NCBI GenBank assembly: GCA_027624675.1
Contig: JAQBTZ010000021.1
Span: forward strand, 1 to 8,997
Direction: 5' to 3'
Length of the DNA: 8,997 nt
DNA from: a bacterium
Lineage (GTDB): Bacteria > Patescibacteriota > WWE3 > 2-01-FULL-39-13 > JAQBTZ01
Below, piece by piece: positions 5,707-8,997 of this stretch. The position numbers were made by a program, and so were the translations under genes. Each line of letters starts with the position of its first letter. The stretch's first letter is position 1. The notes beneath the pieces are model-generated. The model did no database searches, was not told where the DNA came from, and worked only from the letters and a program-made list of their open reading frames with translations.

Positions 5707-5712
5707 TATAAT
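5707..5712 (+). promoter_or_regulatory. Alternative -10 box giving a near-leaderless transcript
   Basis: A second perfect TATAAT lies only 4 nt before the ATG at 5717, so a transcript from it would start at or near the start codon. No good -35 is present at 16-18 nt; TTGTGC at 5681-5686 is 20 nt away. The gene has no SD, which would be compatible with leaderless translation, but support is weak. Confidence 0.25.
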
Positions 5713-5716
5713 TAAG

Positions 5717-6565
5717 ATGATGAAAAAAATATTAAGACCAATAGGTATTTTATTAACAATAATAGCTACAAAACTTGTAATTTATAAACATAAACCTACA
5801 ATTTATGTTGTAACAGGCACTGGAGAAACATCTTTAGTTAGGGAAAGTTTATACACAAGTATTAAGGATTTAAAGCCAACCCGCAGAAATTTAGAAAAAC
5901 CTGAGGCAGAATTTTCAGTTCCACTTACTATCTGGGGAGAATTTAGCTATCCAAAAAATCTTATAAACTGGATCAGAGTTTTTAGCATAACCTTACTTAG
6001 AATCTTATACTTAAAATCCTATAATCATACTTTGATCTTAGAAATTAATTCAATAAACAGCAAAATCTTAGAAAAATGGCTTCCTATTATTAGTCCTACA
6101 AATATATTTGTGATTGGTGAAATTTCCATTACAAATCAAGTTTTAAATAAAAATATTATTAATATAAATTATAATAACGATGTTTTATCCGACATAACTA
6201 ATCAGGTTGCAGATTTTGTTGCTAGTAAATATGCCGTATCAAAATCCGAGATTATTAATAAACTTAATTCAAGCTTTACACCTACTTCTCGAATTAACTT
6301 TGCAAAAAGTAAATGTGGAAACATCGTAATTGATGCCTCATACTATCAATTTGCTCCACAAATAAAATCAATTGAAGAAATAATTGAGGTTTTTCCTGGT
6401 CCAAAAAAGATAATAGGAAATATCCCTAAAAGCTGGAAAAGTAATGAATTTGTTTTGTCTCTTCCAGTTATTAATAAGTTTGAGGATGCAAATAAAGAGG
6501 ACATACTGTTATTAGTTGGTAATAGAAAGGACGTCATAAACTTAAGAAAGGATCTATTTATATAA
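5717..6565 (+). CDS. Degenerate MurF/Mur-ligase-like protein, probably non-catalytic
   Basis: No named family is certain, but the 282-aa protein aligns by eye with short-form MurF. IYVVTGTGETSLVRESL (29-45) corresponds to the P-loop, as in IAITGTVGKTSLKDAV of the murF gene in this window, with one residue lost and the ATP-binding Lys replaced by Glu. LILEINSIN (106-114) corresponds to YVLEFGVAEP. SRINFAKSKCGNIVIDASYY (191-210) resembles the GRm...tvIDDsYNAnP block, and EDILLLVGNRKDVINLRKDL (261-280) the D-x-hLhKGSR...h block. The nucleotide and substrate residues of each block are altered, and the middle of the protein is much shorter than in MurF (about 450 aa). The N-terminus has a hydrophobic stretch (8-22) that may be membrane-associated. 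Start: ATG 5717 or the adjacent ATG 5720; there is no SD. It overlaps the sigma-factor gene by 1 nt, so the two are surely one transcript. A regulatory or sensor role is inference. Confidence 0.6.
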   Translation: MMKKILRPIGILLTIIATKLVIYKHKPTIYVVTGTGETSLVRESLYTSIKDLKPTRRNLEKPEAEFSVPLTIWGEFSYPKNLINWIRVFSITLLRILYLKSYNHTLILEINSINSKILEKWLPIISPTNIFVIGEISITNQVLNKNIININYNNDVLSDITNQVADFVASKYAVSKSEIINKLNSSFTPTSRINFAKSKCGNIVIDASYYQFAPQIKSIEEIIEVFPGPKKIIGNIPKSWKSNEFVLSLPVINKFEDANKEDILLLVGNRKDVINLRKDLFI

Positions 6566-7131
6566 TGTCTGTAGTATCAATAGAACCTAAAATCGAAGAG
6601 GAGCTAGTAAAGTCTGCGAAAGCTAATAAGTCTTCGTTTGATAAACTCTATAGCCATTACTACCCGCATATTAAACGGTTTATAGAAAACAGAGTTTACG
6701 ATCAAGACGATGCAGAAGATATAACTTCAAATGCATTTCAAAAAGCATTTGTAGGTATTGATTCTTTTAAATGGCAAGGCGTATCGTTTTCTTCATGGTT
6801 ATACAGAATTGCTCATAATACATTAGTTGATTATTATCGTACTCAAGCAAAACAAAAAAATAAGGTTAGTATTATAGACGATATTCACGAATCTAAATTT
6901 AACACTCCCGAACAAGACGCAATTGAATACAGTCAAGGTGAATTTATGCAAAAACTTTTACACACTTTACCCGAACGAGAAAGAAAAATAATTTATAAGA
7001 AATTTTTTGAAGGAAACACAAACAAGGAAATAGCAGAAGAGTTTAATCTTACCGAAACAAATATAAGTACTATCGTCTTTCGGGTACTAAAAAAACTGAA
7101 AAATGATTTAGATAGTAGTAACCAACTTTAA
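6565..7131 (+). CDS. ECF-type RNA polymerase sigma factor
   Basis: This 188-aa sigma70-family protein has only regions 2 and 4, the ECF layout. Region 2 spans about 24-95: SFDKLYSHYYPHIKRFI, then the DAEDITSNAFQKAF core-binding segment (49-62) and SFSSWLYRIAHNTLVDYYR (74-92), which contacts the -10 element. A linker (96-125) leads to region 4, with LPERERKIIYKKFFEG (135-150) and a helix-turn-helix (KEIAEEFNLTETNISTIVFR, 154-173) that reads the -35. The start ATG shares its A with the TAA of the preceding gene. AAAGGA at 6547-6552 is a plausible SD, 12 nt upstream. No anti-sigma gene follows; the only partner in the transcript is the Mur-ligase-like protein upstream. Its stop and that of murA share TTAA (7128-7131). 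Control of the wall genes is suggested by location only. Confidence 0.92.
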   Translation: MSVVSIEPKIEEELVKSAKANKSSFDKLYSHYYPHIKRFIENRVYDQDDAEDITSNAFQKAFVGIDSFKWQGVSFSSWLYRIAHNTLVDYYRTQAKQKNKVSIIDDIHESKFNTPEQDAIEYSQGEFMQKLLHTLPERERKIIYKKFFEGNTNKEIAEEFNLTETNISTIVFRVLKKLKNDLDSSNQL

Positions 7132-8516
7132 TCTTCTAAAGTAACATCCAATCCTAATTTTCTAAGATTTCCATCAAAATCCTCATAACCTCGCAGAGTA
7201 TGTTCGACATTATTTACAACTGTTTTTCCTTCTGCAACTAGCCCTGCAATAACCATCGCAGCTCCTGCCCTAACATCTAACCCTTCAACCTCTGCTCCAA
7301 CAAAATTTATTGGTCCTTCAATGTCTACTACATTTTCTGCATTACCAACAAACCAAGTGTCATCACATTTGTATGAAACATTTGCCTCTGTTGCAGTCAT
7401 GACTTTAATTTTTGCACCCATCTTATTTAACTCTTTTATATATCCAAACCTACTAGCCCAAATTGTATCTTGAACCATAGAGGTTCCGTGTGCTCTACAT
7501 AAAACGATCAGAAATGGTGCCAACCAATCTGTTTTAAATCCTGGTGCAATAGATGTCTCAAAATACGTAATAGGCTGAAAATCATCTTCCTCATTCATCC
7601 ACACCTTAATATTTCCCATCTCAACTTCATAATGACCACCAATCTTATCTACTTTAGCTAAAAATGCATTAATATGAGAAGAGTTAATTCCTTTTACTGT
7701 TAGAAACCCTTTTGTTACTAATGCTGCAGACAAATAAGTTACCGCCTGATTTGGATCACCCATAACAGAATAATCTGTTCCACCAAGCTCTTTTACTCCG
7801 TTAATTATTATCTTACGTATATCCTCATTATCTCTGTGTATATCTGCACCCATCGAGTTTAAAAAATTAATTAAATCATCAACTTCTGGTTCTTCTGCAG
7901 CATTGCTTAAAATCGTCTGACCTTCTGCAAGTACTGCACCAATAATTGCATTTTCTGTTCCCATATGAGAACTAATTGGGAAATGATATCTTCCGCCTTT
8001 AAGAGAGTTACTTGTAAAAATAAACTGACCCTTTTTATAAACTACCTCGGCTCCAAGTGCCTCGTACGCCTCAATATGTCTATCAATCGATCTACCACCT
8101 ATCTGGTCTCCACCCATCACTGTACGAATTTTACCTCCATATCTTTCTTCTAAATCTACAGATTGTTCTGCAACTGGAACAGAGTAAATTGCTTTTCCAA
8201 ACCTATTTAAAAGCGGTCCAATAATAAGAAGCGCAGCTCTTGATCTCTTTGAGAGATTTTCAGTCACACTAAATCTATGTATATTGGTGTTATCAATTGA
8301 GATTGTTCGCTCATTTAACCACTTTACCCTTGCACCTAATACTTTAATTACATTAATAGCATTAGTTACATCCCCAATTTTAGGCAAATTTCTAATGATA
8401 ACTTTTTCATTAGTAAGCATTGAGGCAACTATCAGTTTTATTGCAACATTTTTAGCCCCATATATAGTAATTTCACCCTCTAATCTATTTCCTGATGTAA
8501 TTACAAATTTACTCAT
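7128..8516 (-). CDS. murA: UDP-N-acetylglucosamine 1-carboxyvinyltransferase, Asp-type
   Basis: MurA transfers enolpyruvate from PEP to UDP-GlcNAc, the first committed step of peptidoglycan synthesis. It has 462 aa against about 420 usually. Motifs: GEITIYGAKNVAIK (14-27; Lys22, Asn23), LSKRSRAALLIIGPLLNRFG (88-107), GGDQIGGRSIDRH (135-147; Arg142), EALGAEV (152-158), SHMGTENAIIGAVLAEG (183-199), APGFKTDWLAPF (324-335; Asp330), TIWASRFGYIKELNKMGAKI (351-370; Arg356) and GLDVRAGAAMVIAGLVAEGK (412-431; Arg416). The loop Cys (Cys115 in E. coli, GGCAIG) is Asp137 here, the form known to be active and insensitive to fosfomycin. About 17-20 extra residues precede that loop (about 115-134). The start at ATG 8516 is fixed by MSKFVITSGNRLEGEI homology; no SD. 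It lies 44 nt after the PBP gene and is likely co-transcribed with it. Confidence 0.95.
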   Translation of the reverse strand: MSKFVITSGNRLEGEITIYGAKNVAIKLIVASMLTNEKVIIRNLPKIGDVTNAINVIKVLGARVKWLNERTISIDNTNIHRFSVTENLSKRSRAALLIIGPLLNRFGKAIYSVPVAEQSVDLEERYGGKIRTVMGGDQIGGRSIDRHIEAYEALGAEVVYKKGQFIFTSNSLKGGRYHFPISSHMGTENAIIGAVLAEGQTILSNAAEEPEVDDLINFLNSMGADIHRDNEDIRKIIINGVKELGGTDYSVMGDPNQAVTYLSAALVTKGFLTVKGINSSHINAFLAKVDKIGGHYEVEMGNIKVWMNEEDDFQPITYFETSIAPGFKTDWLAPFLIVLCRAHGTSMVQDTIWASRFGYIKELNKMGAKIKVMTATEANVSYKCDDTWFVGNAENVVDIEGPINFVGAEVEGLDVRAGAAMVIAGLVAEGKTVVNNVEHTLRGYEDFDGNLRKLGLDVTLED

Positions 8517-8560
8517 ATTTAAATCTTAGATAGTATATCCTATTTTCAAATATTTTATCA

Positions 8561-8997
8561 CTAATAATCTGGTTTTATTCCAAAATAACCAGTTAACGCT
8601 TCTGCAATCTTAAACCATGTTGGCACCGCATTACCATTTGCATAAATACTAGTTTTGGGCTCTTCAAACTTAACTATCATAGCAAACTCTTTATTTGTTG
8701 CTAAGTACCCCACAAAAGTTGTATTAGTTTTAGTTGGATTATATTCACCATTTTCAGGAATCTGCGCAGTTCCGGTTTTAGCTGCAACTCTGTATTTTGT
8801 TAAAAATCCTGTTTTTCCTAAACCCTCTTCTGTTGCTTTAACTAACATCTCAGTCATTATATCTGCTGTCTCTTTTTTTATTACCTTAGTCTCACGTTTC
8901 TCTTTTATTATAAATTTTCTATCCTCATTTCTATCATAAATATAATCCACAACTGTAGGTTGAATAAACTTACCATCATTTGCTATTACTGCAAAAG
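8561..8997 (-). CDS. Penicillin-binding protein transpeptidase, C-terminal part (cut by window edge)
   Basis: The frame is open from the window edge to TAG at 8561, giving 144 visible residues; the true start lies outside. It opens with FAVIANDGKFIQPTVVDYIY, the block between the SxN and KTG motifs of class B PBPs, followed by a helix (ETADIMTEMLVKATEEG, 42-58) and the third active-site motif AAKTGTAQIP (71-80, near 8785-8756). Then come NTTFVGYLATNKEFAMIVKF (91-110) and a short C-terminus (GIKPDY) without PASTA domains. Such enzymes cross-link peptide stems outside the membrane; FtsI (division) or PBP2 (elongation) are both possible. Position at the head of a mur cluster mildly favours an FtsI-like role as in dcw clusters. 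The codon read as M in a short ORF call (GTG 8950) is internal. Catalytic Ser and SxN motifs are not in the window. Confidence 0.92.
   Translation of the reverse strand, partial: FAVIANDGKFIQPTVVDYIYDRNEDRKFIIKEKRETKVIKKETADIMTEMLVKATEEGLGKTGFLTKYRVAAKTGTAQIPENGEYNPTKTNTTFVGYLATNKEFAMIVKFEEPKTSIYANGNAVPTWFKIAEALTGYFGIKPDY

Noticed and set aside
8655..8939. Plus-strand ORF of 94 codons
   Set aside because: Antisense shadow of the PBP transpeptidase domain, which has clear family motifs on the minus strand.
1..8997. CRISPR arrays, tRNA or rRNA genes, UGA recoding
   Set aside because: No regularly spaced direct repeats, no cloverleaf or rRNA-like segments seen, and no in-frame TGA is needed by any gene.

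Overview
The window is a very AT-rich bacterial segment that is almost entirely a peptidoglycan-precursor gene cluster. The compact genes, minimal intergenic spacing, mostly weak Shine-Dalgarno signals, Mur ligases lacking the usual N-terminal domain and a REP-associated-type transposase flanked by small hairpins all fit a Candidate Phyla Radiation (Patescibacteria) genome, perhaps Microgenomates-like. That placement is inference from sequence style, not a proven assignment. The standard genetic code works throughout; all complete genes stop at TAA or TAG.

Layout, in the transcription order of the minus strand: the C-terminal half of a penicillin-binding-protein transpeptidase (8561-8997, cut by the window edge), murA (7128-8516), then an oppositely oriented two-gene unit on the plus strand (5717-7131: a degenerate Mur-ligase-like protein and an ECF-type sigma factor). 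Next come a divergent intergenic region (5533-5716), murB (4468-5532), murE (3273-4475, overlapping murB by 8 nt), a plus-strand HUH transposase element with 20-bp inverted terminal hairpins (2544-3273), alr (1361-2488), ddl (367-1308) and the N-terminal third of a murF-like ligase (1-342, cut by the window edge).

Together the minus-strand genes make UDP-MurNAc from UDP-GlcNAc (MurA, MurB), add the diamino acid (MurE), make D-Ala and D-Ala-D-Ala (Alr, Ddl), add the dipeptide (MurF) and cross-link the wall (PBP). MurC and MurD are not in the window.

The most interesting parts are not the enzymes themselves. (1) A catalytically dead-looking Mur ligase paralogue is fused by a 1-nt stop/start overlap to an ECF sigma factor inside the cluster. 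(2) The murB leader holds a promoter, a strong SD, a 26-codon ORF and an internal UUCG hairpin followed by a U-rich stretch; this could be a leader-peptide or attenuation device controlling murB-murE-alr-ddl-murF. (3) The transposase element ends inside the murE stop codon, and its terminal hairpin carries the transposase's own Shine-Dalgarno sequence.
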